A stretch of 53,379 bases of DNA, taken from a virus. The translations under genes and the position numbers were made by a program. The DNA is taken from the IMG/VR virus record IMGVR_UViG_3300027801_000030, positions 1 to 53,379 of that record; one strand, given 5' to 3'. Positions 38,465 through 46,386 of the stretch are shown here, piece after piece; the stretch's first letter is position 1; each line of letters starts with the position of its first letter. The notes beneath the pieces are model-generated. The model searched no databases. It worked only from the letters and a program-made list of their open reading frames with translations, and was not told the DNA's origin.

Positions 38465-39649
38465 TTATCCGCTTTGTTGTCTAATAATAATATTTATGCT
38501 TCCGCCCGAGCCTACTGTTATTAAGCCGGTCTTTCCGTCAACGTCTGTTTCAATACTTGCATTAGATGATATCGGTAATCTAATACTAATTATACCGCTG
38601 TTATCTCTGTAAAACCATATTGTTCCTGCACCTTTATCTATTATAGTGTTAAAAGATGTCTCTTTATCAAATCCTGGAGAGGTACCTGTTATTAGTGCGC
38701 CATCAAATGCGGCTACACCTGATCTACCTTTTGATTTCATGTCTACTGACACTTCAAGTACACTCAATAAGTCTTGTAGCAGATCTACATCAAGAAAATT
38801 TATGTCAAGTTCAGTAAACTCTAGATCTGCATCAGGGTCTTCTTCTAATATATTTTCTTCTAATAAGTCTACATCTAAATCTGTGAATGCAAGGTAGTCT
38901 GCTCCGCCATTTGCTTCTGCTTTTTGTTCAGCAACTGCTTCTGTAATTTCTGCTGGTTCACTTACAATAAACATATTGTCTATCATATTAAGATCAATAT
39001 TTGTTAGGATAACAGGATCTGTAGGACTTGTCTCAAATGTACTAACCATAGCACTCATGTATGCTTCGTCAAGTGTTACTACTCCGCCTGCGTTTGTAAT
39101 TGTTATGCTACCACTAGGCGCACAACCTTCTTCTAGTGCTACTTTATCAGTGCAATCTTCATCAGGTAATAATATAACTAAACTTCTGCCGAGTTCATCT
39201 ACTGTTGTTGTGAAATCAGTGCCACGGATACCAATTGTGGCAGTAGGCGTATGGATTGTTATGTTCTGCTTTGGAACTAATCCTAGTCCACCAGTAGCAA
39301 ATCTGGCGGTGCCTTGTATAAAGTTAAGGGACATTTTGCTTTTGTTTGGATCTGGGTCATAAACATATTCGTTTATTTCCATAAAAGTGTGTTCTGTAAG
39401 ACTAACTTGAGTTTTGTCAAGAAACTCAATTTTTAGTCTGCCGTTCTCTGTTTCGATATTGTCGAGGCTTTCAATTCCACCAGAAAGGGTCGCTATCAGG
39501 TTTTCACCTGTCTTACGTTCTATTGAACCTGGGGTGCCGTTTAGCTCTGAGACTGTGCCTATCTGGGCACTGACTCCGAAACTACATATAACACACAACA
39601 ATCCAATAACATATTTATTAATCTGTTTGCGTAATTGTAACTGTAGCAT
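38465..39649 (-). CDS. FecR-domain periplasmic protein
   Basis: A 394-residue exported protein. Signal peptide about residues 1-28 (RKQINKYVIGLLCVICSFGVSA). The FecR domain follows: IGTVSELNGTPGSIER, TENGRLKIEFLDKTQVSLTEHTFMEI, LNFIQGTARFATGG and ITIHTPTATIGIRGTDFTT, the standard FecR core. The C-terminal half is acidic (DLDVDLLEENILEEDPDADLEF), then a beta-rich domain. The ATG at 39647-39649 was chosen over an earlier TTG; either way it overlaps the upstream gene by about 30 bases. In E. coli FecR is a sigma-factor regulator, but stand-alone FecR domains in other bacteria occur beside CHASE2 cyclases, as here. Confidence 0.88.
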   Translation of the reverse strand: MLQLQLRKQINKYVIGLLCVICSFGVSAQIGTVSELNGTPGSIERKTGENLIATLSGGIESLDNIETENGRLKIEFLDKTQVSLTEHTFMEINEYVYDPDPNKSKMSLNFIQGTARFATGGLGLVPKQNITIHTPTATIGIRGTDFTTTVDELGRSLVILLPDEDCTDKVALEEGCAPSGSITITNAGGVVTLDEAYMSAMVSTFETSPTDPVILTNIDLNMIDNMFIVSEPAEITEAVAEQKAEANGGADYLAFTDLDVDLLEENILEEDPDADLEFTELDINFLDVDLLQDLLSVLEVSVDMKSKGRSGVAAFDGALITGTSPGFDKETSFNTIIDKGAGTIWFYRDNSGIISIRLPISSNASIETDVDGKTGLITVGSGGSINIIIRQQSG

Positions 39650-40343
39650 TTTCGCTATCAATATCTAGGTTCATTTCGCTATAACACGAAGTTATACCTG
39701 TTGCACATGTTCCTGAGCTTTGAGTTAAACTGTAATTTGCTCCACTACCATCATGTAGCACAATCATTTTATGATATGCTCCATCTGTTTGGCTAGTTAC
39801 CCAAGTATTGTTACTTCCAGTTATATCAAAATCCCACTTAGCATCATCTGACTCAATATCAATAGAAGTAAATACATTTGTACTTCCTAGTATATCAAGG
39901 TCAAAATCTAACCTTTCTGCGGAAACTGATCCACCTATGTCGATATCAAAAGTGTTAGAACTACCAGCAACGTCAACTAAAAAGTTGGCGTAGTCTGTGC
40001 TACCGCTTGCACCTAAGTTCCAATCCCATATATTACTGTCGCCAGTAAATACAGCATTAATAGTAGCATTATCACTTATAAGCGGTCCATAGAACTTGTT
40101 CAAGTTACCTGCTTGATCTAAGTTAAATGTAACTGTTGCTCCAGTAATTAAGAAATCTGTTGACGACGCCGCGTTTCCACTAACTTTGTTACCATAACCA
40201 ATTTGGTCAATAGTTAAAATTAGTGTCGTGCCTTGTTGATCAAGCAAAATTTCGTTATCCGTTGTGCCTGCCGCTGAAATCGGCTGTGTAATAACCAATC
40301 CAACTCCTAGCATACCAATTAATAATAATTTATTAATTTTCAT
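39618..40343 (-). CDS. Curlin-like repeat protein A
   Basis: A 241-residue exported protein directly after csgG. Signal peptide residues 1-24 (MKINKLLLIGMLGVGLVI, cut near ISAA). Repeats of the type I-x-Q-x-G-x-x-N are visible: LILTIDQIGYGNKV, VTFNLDQAGNLNKF, then diverged copies with G-S-N-T-F/V/W (VAGSSNTFDIDIGG, ILGSTNVF, ITGSNNTW), and a YSLTQSSGTC end that matches curlin-like B. AGGAG precedes the ATG; the gene overlaps csgG by 11 bases. It is the most likely primary CsgG/CsgF-dependent substrate. The repeats are weaker than in E. coli CsgA. Confidence 0.75.
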   Translation of the reverse strand: MKINKLLLIGMLGVGLVITQPISAAGTTDNEILLDQQGTTLILTIDQIGYGNKVSGNAASSTDFLITGATVTFNLDQAGNLNKFYGPLISDNATINAVFTGDSNIWDWNLGASGSTDYANFLVDVAGSSNTFDIDIGGSVSAERLDFDLDILGSTNVFTSIDIESDDAKWDFDITGSNNTWVTSQTDGAYHKMIVLHDGSGANYSLTQSSGTCATGITSCYSEMNLDIDSENATVTITQTD

Positions 40344-41277
40344 TTCTTTCTTCTCCTATTTGGCTTTCTACTGTGTTAGTTTTTATAGGCGTAAATACGA
40401 TTTCTTCGTAGTGTTCGTTTGCTGGATAATTCAGCGTCCAAAACCCTCGGAGATCTCCTTGTTCAATCATTGCCAATACTGCGGCTTCGACTGCACTTCT
40501 TACTGCCCATGTAACACTTTCGTTTTGTGTAACACCTGTTTCAAGCTCTAATAATTTAGTATCCATATCAAGGAATCGGAAAACATCTGCTCCCATTCCT
40601 ACACTTAATATTGTCTTGTATGTCTGTACGTTGAGTAACACTTCGCCTGTTAATGTACTAACTGCTCTTAGTGATACTACAACAGAGTCGCGTCTATATT
40701 GGGCACTACCGCCGATACCTAAGTACCTTGCGCCATTACCGCCTGTTTCTACGTTGCTATCATACCCAACAATGCCACCTTCTAGAATCATTCCTGCAAA
40801 CAACATAGGTTCGAGTCCTTTTTCTTTCTCATTATTAGCTTTAGCGTACTCTGTTCTTGTAGACCTTACAATCTGTCGTTCTCTGACAAGATTATCTAGT
40901 CCCAAGCCTCTTTCTACCACACGGAACCAAGTACCGTTACCGGTGTCTCCTGCTCCTGCGGCTTTTAGTGCATCAATTAATAAAGGTTTAGCACCTTGAG
41001 TAACTGCTGTACTAAACAAGGCAATGTTATCTTTCTGTTTACGTTGCCCTGTTAAATCTGTAAATTGGTAAACTGCTACCACTGGCATAGTTTTCGCTGG
41101 CGGTAAAGCTCTTAACTTCGCATACGTTGGAAGCTCAACTTGGACTGGATCTTCGATACACTCCATAAAACTATCTTTACACCAGTCATCTTTAACTATA
41201 TTAGTAGGTATGGCAATACTCGCACAACCGCTAGTAATCAGGCCTAAAACTAAGATAGGCAAAAATATTTTAAACAT
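40333..41277 (-). CDS. csgG: CsgG-type outer-membrane curli secretion lipoprotein
   Basis: A 314-residue CsgG homologue, which in bacteria forms a nonameric outer-membrane pore for curli subunits. Lipobox LITSGC with Cys18. Hallmarks: LPPAKTMPVVAVYQFTDLTG, STAVTQGAKPLLIDAL, WFRVVERGLGLDNLVRER, MILEGGIVGYDSNVETGG with GARYLGIGG, and TILSVGMGADVFRFLD, all as in E. coli CsgG. Slightly longer than the family (about 277 residues), with an added basic KANNEKEKG loop and C-terminal tail. Start overlaps the csgF stop (TAATG). Presence of complete motifs implies a working pore. Confidence 0.95.
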   Translation of the reverse strand: MFKIFLPILVLGLITSGCASIAIPTNIVKDDWCKDSFMECIEDPVQVELPTYAKLRALPPAKTMPVVAVYQFTDLTGQRKQKDNIALFSTAVTQGAKPLLIDALKAAGAGDTGNGTWFRVVERGLGLDNLVRERQIVRSTRTEYAKANNEKEKGLEPMLFAGMILEGGIVGYDSNVETGGNGARYLGIGGSAQYRRDSVVVSLRAVSTLTGEVLLNVQTYKTILSVGMGADVFRFLDMDTKLLELETGVTQNESVTWAVRSAVEAAVLAMIEQGDLRGFWTLNYPANEHYEEIVFTPIKTNTVESQIGEERNEN

Positions 41278-41762
41278 TATCCTATATTTCCTACACCAAC
41301 CGGAATGTCAATTGTTGTTATTGACCCGTCGGCATCTACGATGGTTAATCGTATAATTGCTATACCATCTTCTCCTATTATGCGTTCGTATGTTACAGTA
41401 TTGCCTTCAATAGTAAACACGCCATAGTCTGCACCTTCTTCGTTACCAAACATATTATCAACCAACTGTTTAGATAACTGAGAATAAATTCTACTTTCTA
41501 AGTTTCTTAAAAACTTGTTTAACGTTGAATTATCTTCTTCTCGTTTTAATCTTAAAAGCTCTGCTTCTATACTTTCTTTAATTTTATCCTTTCTGCTTTT
41601 TTCTTGATTCTCAATAGTTAAATAATGACTTGAAGTACCTACTCCCGAAAAGGATGGATTTTTAAACTTCATTACAAGTTCGTCAGCCTCTAATGTTTGG
41701 CTTGCAAAAAACAATACCATAACGGCTATACCTAAATGAGTTCCTGTAATTTTCATTTTCAT
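41277..41762 (-). CDS. csgF: CsgF-type curli assembly factor
   Basis: A 161-residue exported protein. The signal peptide is followed by DELVMKFKNPSFSGVGTSSHYL, which matches the mature CsgF N-terminus (F-x-F-x-N-P-x-F-G-G), the part that plugs into the CsgG pore. The C-terminal strand region TYERIIGEDGIAIIRLTIVDADGSITTIDIPV also fits CsgF. CsgF anchors and extends the CsgG channel at the cell surface. The start overlaps the previous stop (ATGA) and the stop overlaps csgG, so the three are tightly coupled. About 20 residues longer than E. coli CsgF (138). Confidence 0.9.
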   Translation of the reverse strand: MKMKITGTHLGIAVMVLFFASQTLEADELVMKFKNPSFSGVGTSSHYLTIENQEKSRKDKIKESIEAELLRLKREEDNSTLNKFLRNLESRIYSQLSKQLVDNMFGNEEGADYGVFTIEGNTVTYERIIGEDGIAIIRLTIVDADGSITTIDIPVGVGNIG

Positions 41763-42082
41763 TTTTTATCCCCTATCGATGACTGTATGCTTGATAATTC
41801 ATGCGTCATGCTTTCTAATTTTTCTTTCTTCGCCGCGTCTTCTATAACTTTTTGGCGTTCTCTATACTCTAAAACTACATTAACTTTTTGTTGCAGTCTA
41901 ATCATATCTTGATCAAGCATTCTTGTTTGATCTATCACTTTAATTAATGCAAAGTGCATTTTTTCAAGTTCAGGCTCTATATGTTCGCTGATAAAATGCC
42001 AGATAAAATATATAAAGTACCCGAGTCCTACCATCATTACAATAGGGAATCCGTACTCGTTAACTATCTGTGCAAAATCCAT
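41759..42082 (-). CDS. Small membrane protein, holin-like (2)
   Basis: A 107-residue protein with an N-terminal transmembrane helix (IVNEYGFPIVMMVGLGYFIYFIWHFI, residues ~6-31) and a coiled-coil tail (ALIKVIDQTRMLDQDMIRLQQKVNVVLEYRERQ). The ATG at 42080-42082 overlaps the upstream stop as TGATG. The NEYGFPI-x(n)-G motif followed by charged coil recalls YvrJ/BhlA-type holin-like proteins, and similar small proteins accompany csgF/csgG in marine phages as far as I recall. Could be a holin or an inner-membrane partner of the pore. Confidence 0.72.
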   Translation of the reverse strand: MDFAQIVNEYGFPIVMMVGLGYFIYFIWHFISEHIEPELEKMHFALIKVIDQTRMLDQDMIRLQQKVNVVLEYRERQKVIEDAAKKEKLESMTHELSSIQSSIGDKK

Positions 42083-42378
42083 CAATCTCGCCTAGCGTCT
42101 ATTTTACCATCTTCCATAAAATTTTCTGCTCTTGCAATTCTATCGATATCTGGTCTTAAATCTAACGCACTACTAACTAGCAAGTCTATTTTCATCATTT
42201 CATTACTCATTGTTCTTGCCCTATTTTCTAGACTAGTACAAAACATAGTTAATGTTTTAATCTGATCCACAATGCCGTTTAAGATTTGCTTAATAACAGT
42301 AAAAATGAAGAATCCCATTACGAGGCTTCCGGCGATTGGTGCTCCAACTTCAGCAATCAAAACAAATATTTCTTCCAT
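42082..42378 (-). CDS. Small membrane protein, holin-like (1), first gene of curli-like operon
   Basis: A 98-residue protein: one N-terminal transmembrane helix (LIAEVGAPIAGSLVMGFFIFTVI, residues ~7-29), then a coiled-coil region (SLENRARTMSNEMMKIDLLVSSALDL). It shares the V-G/Y-x-x-P-I-x(n)-G-x-F-I helix and the D-M/I-x-x-L coil pattern with the next gene, so the two look like diverged paralogues. AGAAGG lies 8 nt before the ATG. Driven by the late promoter at 42475-42483. Holin or assembly factor; unproven. Confidence 0.72.
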   Translation of the reverse strand: MEEIFVLIAEVGAPIAGSLVMGFFIFTVIKQILNGIVDQIKTLTMFCTSLENRARTMSNEMMKIDLLVSSALDLRPDIDRIARAENFMEDGKIDARRD

Positions 42379-42474
42379 GACTGTACCTTCTGCGGTTCGA
42401 ATAGCAAATTAATTTACTATAGACTTAGTGTCTGTTTAAGTTTCTAAAAAGTAGTCCTACCTACTAGTAACAAC

Positions 42475-42483
42475 TATTTATCA
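42475..42483 (-). promoter_or_regulatory. Late promoter TGATAAATA for the curli-like operon
   Basis: TGATAAATA on the minus strand, 96 bases before the first gene. No other promoter is visible before 36037, so the eight overlapping genes are probably one late transcript. Confidence 0.75.
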
Positions 42484-42520
42484 GTTCTATGCTATGTTTT
42501 CGTGCATAGAAAAATTATTC

Positions 42521-42548
42521 AAAAAAAAGCACTCCGGAGAGTGCTTTT
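42521..42548 (-). terminator. Rho-independent terminator after tail fibre
   Basis: On the minus strand AAAAGCACTC-TCCG-GAGTGCTTTTTTTT: 10-bp stem and T run, about 25 bases after the fibre stop. Confidence 0.92.
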
Positions 42549-42572
42549 AAATAGGTTTCTAAACTTTTTTTA

Positions 42573-45500
42573 TTACATTAAGTTAATAAGTACTTCAATA
42601 ACTGCTTCGCCACCTTCTGAAGAGCCAACTGCTTTACCAATTATTCTTCCTGACTGTGCATTGTTATCTGTTTTAGCATGTCCACTCATTCCTGAACTAA
42701 CCATTAAGTCTCCAGGAGCAACTGGGCCAGTAACCTTAGTAGGTACTCTTCCTGTTAATGCTACTGCAACACCTTCTGCGTCTGCGTTCATTAAGTAAGC
42801 TGGATCTGTACTAACAACACCTGCTACTGCGTGACAACTTTCCATGCCACATGCTGTAACTTCTGCATCGCCGCCAAACATAACAACTGTTCCTGCATCT
42901 ATGTCAGCATCTGCTGAGTAAACCTCAGCCAAATCCGCATATCTTGCCGTTGTTGCTGTTGCTGTAATAACGCCTGCCGCAAAGTTACCTGATCCATCTC
43001 TTGCTACAACTTTACTTGCTGTGTTAGCCGAAGTTGCGTCTACATTTAATGTAACGCCTCCACTTGCACCGCCACCTGATAAGTAATCGCCTGCTGTAAC
43101 ACCAGTGATGTCACCAACACTAGTTGTATACCCTGCGTCATTACTAAAACCTGAGATTGCAATACTGCCTTTAGTAAGTTTTCTGCTGTTGCCTGAATCG
43201 TCTACAACTACAAAGTGATCTCCGTCTCCATTAGTAGTAGATGTGCTTAGTTCGTTACCGTCAAATGCTATTGAAATAGTTCCTGAACTTGTAACTGTTC
43301 CTCCGCCACTAATACCTGTGCCTGCACTTACGGCAACACTTGTAACTGTACCAGTTGTTGTCGAGTATCCTAATCCTGTAACGAAATCATATACATGATC
43401 ACCAGTTGGGATAGTTGATGCACCATTTGTTACTGCGGCTGTGTTTACATTTAATGTAATGGCACCACTTGCGCCACCACCAGTTAAACCAGTACCTGCT
43501 GTAACACCTGTAATATCACCGACATTACTTGTCCAACTGTTATCGTTGTTAAAGTCACTTAGTGTAATTTCACTAACAAGTTTTCTTGACTGTACGCCAC
43601 CGTCTAGTATTACTAGTTCATCTGCTGATCCTGTAACATCCGCTGTCATATCTGGAAGTTCTGAAAGGTCTACGTTTAATGTAACTGTACCATCTGTGCC
43701 GCCACCGTCTAACAATGTACCTGCTGTAACACCTGTTACATAACCTGTATCTGTTAAACTAATTGCTCCGCTACTATATGTAATACCTGTTCCGCCACTA
43801 AATAAGCCTGTAATGTAACTGGAATCTACTGTTAATGTTGCACTACCTGATGTAGCTCCGCCATTTAAACCAGTTCCAGCAACTACGGCTGTAATATCGC
43901 CTGTTGTAGTTGAGTATCCGTATGCTTCAATCTTATCAGCAATCGCTTTTGCTGTCATCAATACTGCGTCTGAATCAGCAAATGATTCTGAACTAATTTG
44001 CAAACTGCCTGCCGCTAATTCTGAAACTGTTAATCCGCTTACGTTAACTGTAACAGTACCTGATGTACCGCCTCCACTTAAACCAGTACCTGCTGTAACG
44101 CCTGTTACATAACCTGTATCTGATAAACTAATAGCACCAGAACTAATATTAATACCAGTTCCTGCACTAAAGTGAGCTCTTGTCTCACTAGCACTTGGAC
44201 CTGTGTAAGTAATTGTACCACTGCTGTAAGCAAGACTTCCGTCTCCGCCTGCATCAGTAACTGTAATGGCACCTTGTGCATCTGAATCTGCGTATTGTGT
44301 AATAGTTGTAGCAAATGCGCCACTACTAAATGTCATACCAGTTCCTGCACTTAGATGTGCTCTTGTTTCTGCCGCACTTGGACCTGTGTAAGTAAATACA
44401 CCGTTACTGTAAGCAAATGATCCATCGCCACCTGCATCTGCGGCACTAAAGAATGCTTTAATTTCTGATTCTATTGGTAATGTATACCAAGCTGATCCGT
44501 CTCTTGTTTGTTGCCAAACATCTGCACTTTCGTCCCATTGTAGTTTAACGTTAGTTGATGTTCCACGTTCTATCTCAATACCAGCATCTGCACTTGGAGT
44601 ACCTGTTTCGTTGTTATTGAGAACAATTAAGTTATCATCTACAGTTAAAGTTTCTGTATTAAGAACAGTTTGTGTACCATTAACAGTTAAGTTACCGTTA
44701 AATATTGCATTATCTGAGAATGTTTTAGCACCTGCAACAGTTTGGGCGCCAGTAGTTCTAACTACTGTAGCATCTACGCTTAAGGCTCCACTAGCTATTG
44801 CAACACCGTTACTAGCACTAAAGTGAGCTCTTGTCTCACTAGCACTTGGACCTGTGTAAGTAATTACACCAGATGTACTGTTGTAAGCCGCACTTCCGTC
44901 TCCGCCAGCGTCTGTAACACTAATATGTGCTCTTGCTTCTGCGGCACTTGGGCCTGTGTAAGTAATTACACCTGTTGTATTGTTATAAGCAAGACTTCCG
45001 TCACCACCTGCATCAGTTACACTAACGCTGTCTAACGCAATTAAGTCTTTGTATGATGAACCATCGTTTGTATACTGCCATCCGTCACCTGATTCGTCCC
45101 ATCTAAGTTGAACATTAGTAGAATCGCCTCTTTCAACAATAATGCCAACGTTATCAGAAGGGGTGCCTGTTGCGTCTGCATTTAAAGTTATTAAGTTATC
45201 TGCAATTTCTACTGAACTACCAGTTGCCGCTAATGCGCCACTAAGTGTAGTTGTTCCTGAGAATGTCTTGTTGCCTGCAATAGTTTGAGTGCCAGTAGTT
45301 CTAACTACTGTAGCATCTACTAAAATTGTTCCTGAAGTATTTGTAATACCGTCGCCACCTGTTATATAGGTTGCTCCGTCTACATAAGCCTTAGATGCGG
45401 CATCTGTTGCCACACTAGGTGCGGCTAAGTTGTTAATGTGGTTACTGTTAACATTAATGTTTGAACCAAACTTAACACCACCACTTGAAGTAATAGTTTT

Positions 45501-46325
45501 AGCCGCTGTTAGTACAACGTCTGTTTTAAGTTGGATGTCGCCACCTGAAGTTAATTCAATATCACCAGTTCCTTGTGATAAGATACTAATGTTCTGGTTA
45601 CTATCAGCTGATATTTGGATTGTTCCTGAGTTATCTTCAATAACTTTTTGTCCATTAACATATAATGATCCTGGTCCAATGTAAACATCTTTCCACATTC
45701 TCGCCGCAGTACCTAGTGTATAAGTATTGTCAGCGGCAGGAATAATATGTCCTGCAAGTGTGCCAGCGGCTAAGAAAGTTTGTACTCTAGCATTTGTATA
45801 ATAAAGGTTAGATGAACCTTCTGTCATTTCATCTGTATTATCTTTTGTTGCTATTTGTGAAGTAACATAAGCCTTAATACTTTGCTGTGATGCAACTTTA
45901 GTAGCACTATCTGAAGCAAAGTTATCTTCATCTAAAAATGCTGTACCACTTACGCCAGTATTTAATACTGGTGAAGTTAAAGTTTTGTTTGTTAAAGTTT
46001 GCGAACCTGTTAAAGTTGCTACTGTACTATCAATTGCTATATCATTTGCGTTTGCAGTAATACCTGTTCCGCCTATAACATTAATTGTTGCTGATCCTGA
46101 AGTTGCACCGCCAGTTAGACCTGAACCTGCTACTATACCAGTAATATCACCCGTTGCCGCTGATGCTACTTCTGAATAAGTTGCTAGTCTAAATCCGCCT
46201 GCTGTACTACCATTGTGGACGATGATTGTATTTAAATCTGTATCTATCGTAATCTCACCAGCTAATCCAGTAAATGAACTATGCTGGGAAGTAGTACCTC
46301 GACGCCTTTGAATTGCTGTTGCCAT
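42573..46325 (-). CDS. Tail fibre-like structural protein with repeats
   Basis: A 1250-residue fibre protein. It is built from small repeats common in marine T4-like phage fibres: G-T-G-L-T-G-G-x-T-S-G, NTLTGSQTLTNKTL-type and four copies of TDAGGDGS-x-AY-x(n)-TYTGPSA-x-E-x-RAH. The N-terminal MATAIQRRRGTTSQHSSF is typical of the first residues of such proteins. The C-terminal ~110 residues (RYADLAEVYSADADIDAGTV, HAVAGVVSTDPAYLMN) match the end of the fibre at 48870 closely. AGGGGAA precedes the ATG and there is a late promoter 50 bases upstream and a strong terminator. It likely takes part in host recognition or fibre assembly. Confidence 0.85.
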   Translation of the reverse strand: MATAIQRRRGTTSQHSSFTGLAGEITIDTDLNTIIVHNGSTAGGFRLATYSEVASAATGDITGIVAGSGLTGGATSGSATINVIGGTGITANANDIAIDSTVATLTGSQTLTNKTLTSPVLNTGVSGTAFLDEDNFASDSATKVASQQSIKAYVTSQIATKDNTDEMTEGSSNLYYTNARVQTFLAAGTLAGHIIPAADNTYTLGTAARMWKDVYIGPGSLYVNGQKVIEDNSGTIQISADSNQNISILSQGTGDIELTSGGDIQLKTDVVLTAAKTITSSGGVKFGSNINVNSNHINNLAAPSVATDAASKAYVDGATYITGGDGITNTSGTILVDATVVRTTGTQTIAGNKTFSGTTTLSGALAATGSSVEIADNLITLNADATGTPSDNVGIIVERGDSTNVQLRWDESGDGWQYTNDGSSYKDLIALDSVSVTDAGGDGSLAYNNTTGVITYTGPSAAEARAHISVTDAGGDGSAAYNSTSGVITYTGPSASETRAHFSASNGVAIASGALSVDATVVRTTGAQTVAGAKTFSDNAIFNGNLTVNGTQTVLNTETLTVDDNLIVLNNNETGTPSADAGIEIERGTSTNVKLQWDESADVWQQTRDGSAWYTLPIESEIKAFFSAADAGGDGSFAYSNGVFTYTGPSAAETRAHLSAGTGMTFSSGAFATTITQYADSDAQGAITVTDAGGDGSLAYSSGTITYTGPSASETRAHFSAGTGINISSGAISLSDTGYVTGVTAGTGLSGGGTSGTVTVNVSGLTVSELAAGSLQISSESFADSDAVLMTAKAIADKIEAYGYSTTTGDITAVVAGTGLNGGATSGSATLTVDSSYITGLFSGGTGITYSSGAISLTDTGYVTGVTAGTLLDGGGTDGTVTLNVDLSELPDMTADVTGSADELVILDGGVQSRKLVSEITLSDFNNDNSWTSNVGDITGVTAGTGLTGGGASGAITLNVNTAAVTNGASTIPTGDHVYDFVTGLGYSTTTGTVTSVAVSAGTGISGGGTVTSSGTISIAFDGNELSTSTTNGDGDHFVVVDDSGNSRKLTKGSIAISGFSNDAGYTTSVGDITGVTAGDYLSGGGASGGVTLNVDATSANTASKVVARDGSGNFAAGVITATATTARYADLAEVYSADADIDAGTVVMFGGDAEVTACGMESCHAVAGVVSTDPAYLMNADAEGVAVALTGRVPTKVTGPVAPGDLMVSSGMSGHAKTDNNAQSGRIIGKAVGSSEGGEAVIEVLINLM
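42787..42968. repeat. Fibre C-terminal domain DNA shared with 49087-49268
   Basis: Two 44-base blocks (42787-42830 and 42925-42968) are identical to 49087-49130 and 49225-49268, at a constant offset of 6300 bases, with more diverged sequence between. Points to duplication with gene conversion. Confidence 0.85.
44166..44212. repeat. ~47-bp internal direct repeat, copy 1
   Basis: Near-exact match to about 44816-44863, encoding the YTGPSASETRAHFSA module of the tail fibre. Confidence 0.75.
44816..44863. repeat. ~47-bp internal direct repeat, copy 2
   Basis: Second copy of the fibre module repeat at 44166-44212; recombination between copies would change fibre length in frame. Confidence 0.75.
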
Positions 46326-46374
46326 TACATTCCCCTAAAATTTGATATGGTAATCGTTAAATTTGTATAACACA

Positions 46375-46383
46375 TATTTATCA
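46375..46383 (-). promoter_or_regulatory. Late promoter TGATAAATA for the tail fibre
   Basis: TGATAAATA on the minus strand, 49 bases before the fibre ATG at 46325. Confidence 0.75.
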
Positions 46384-46386
46384 TAA

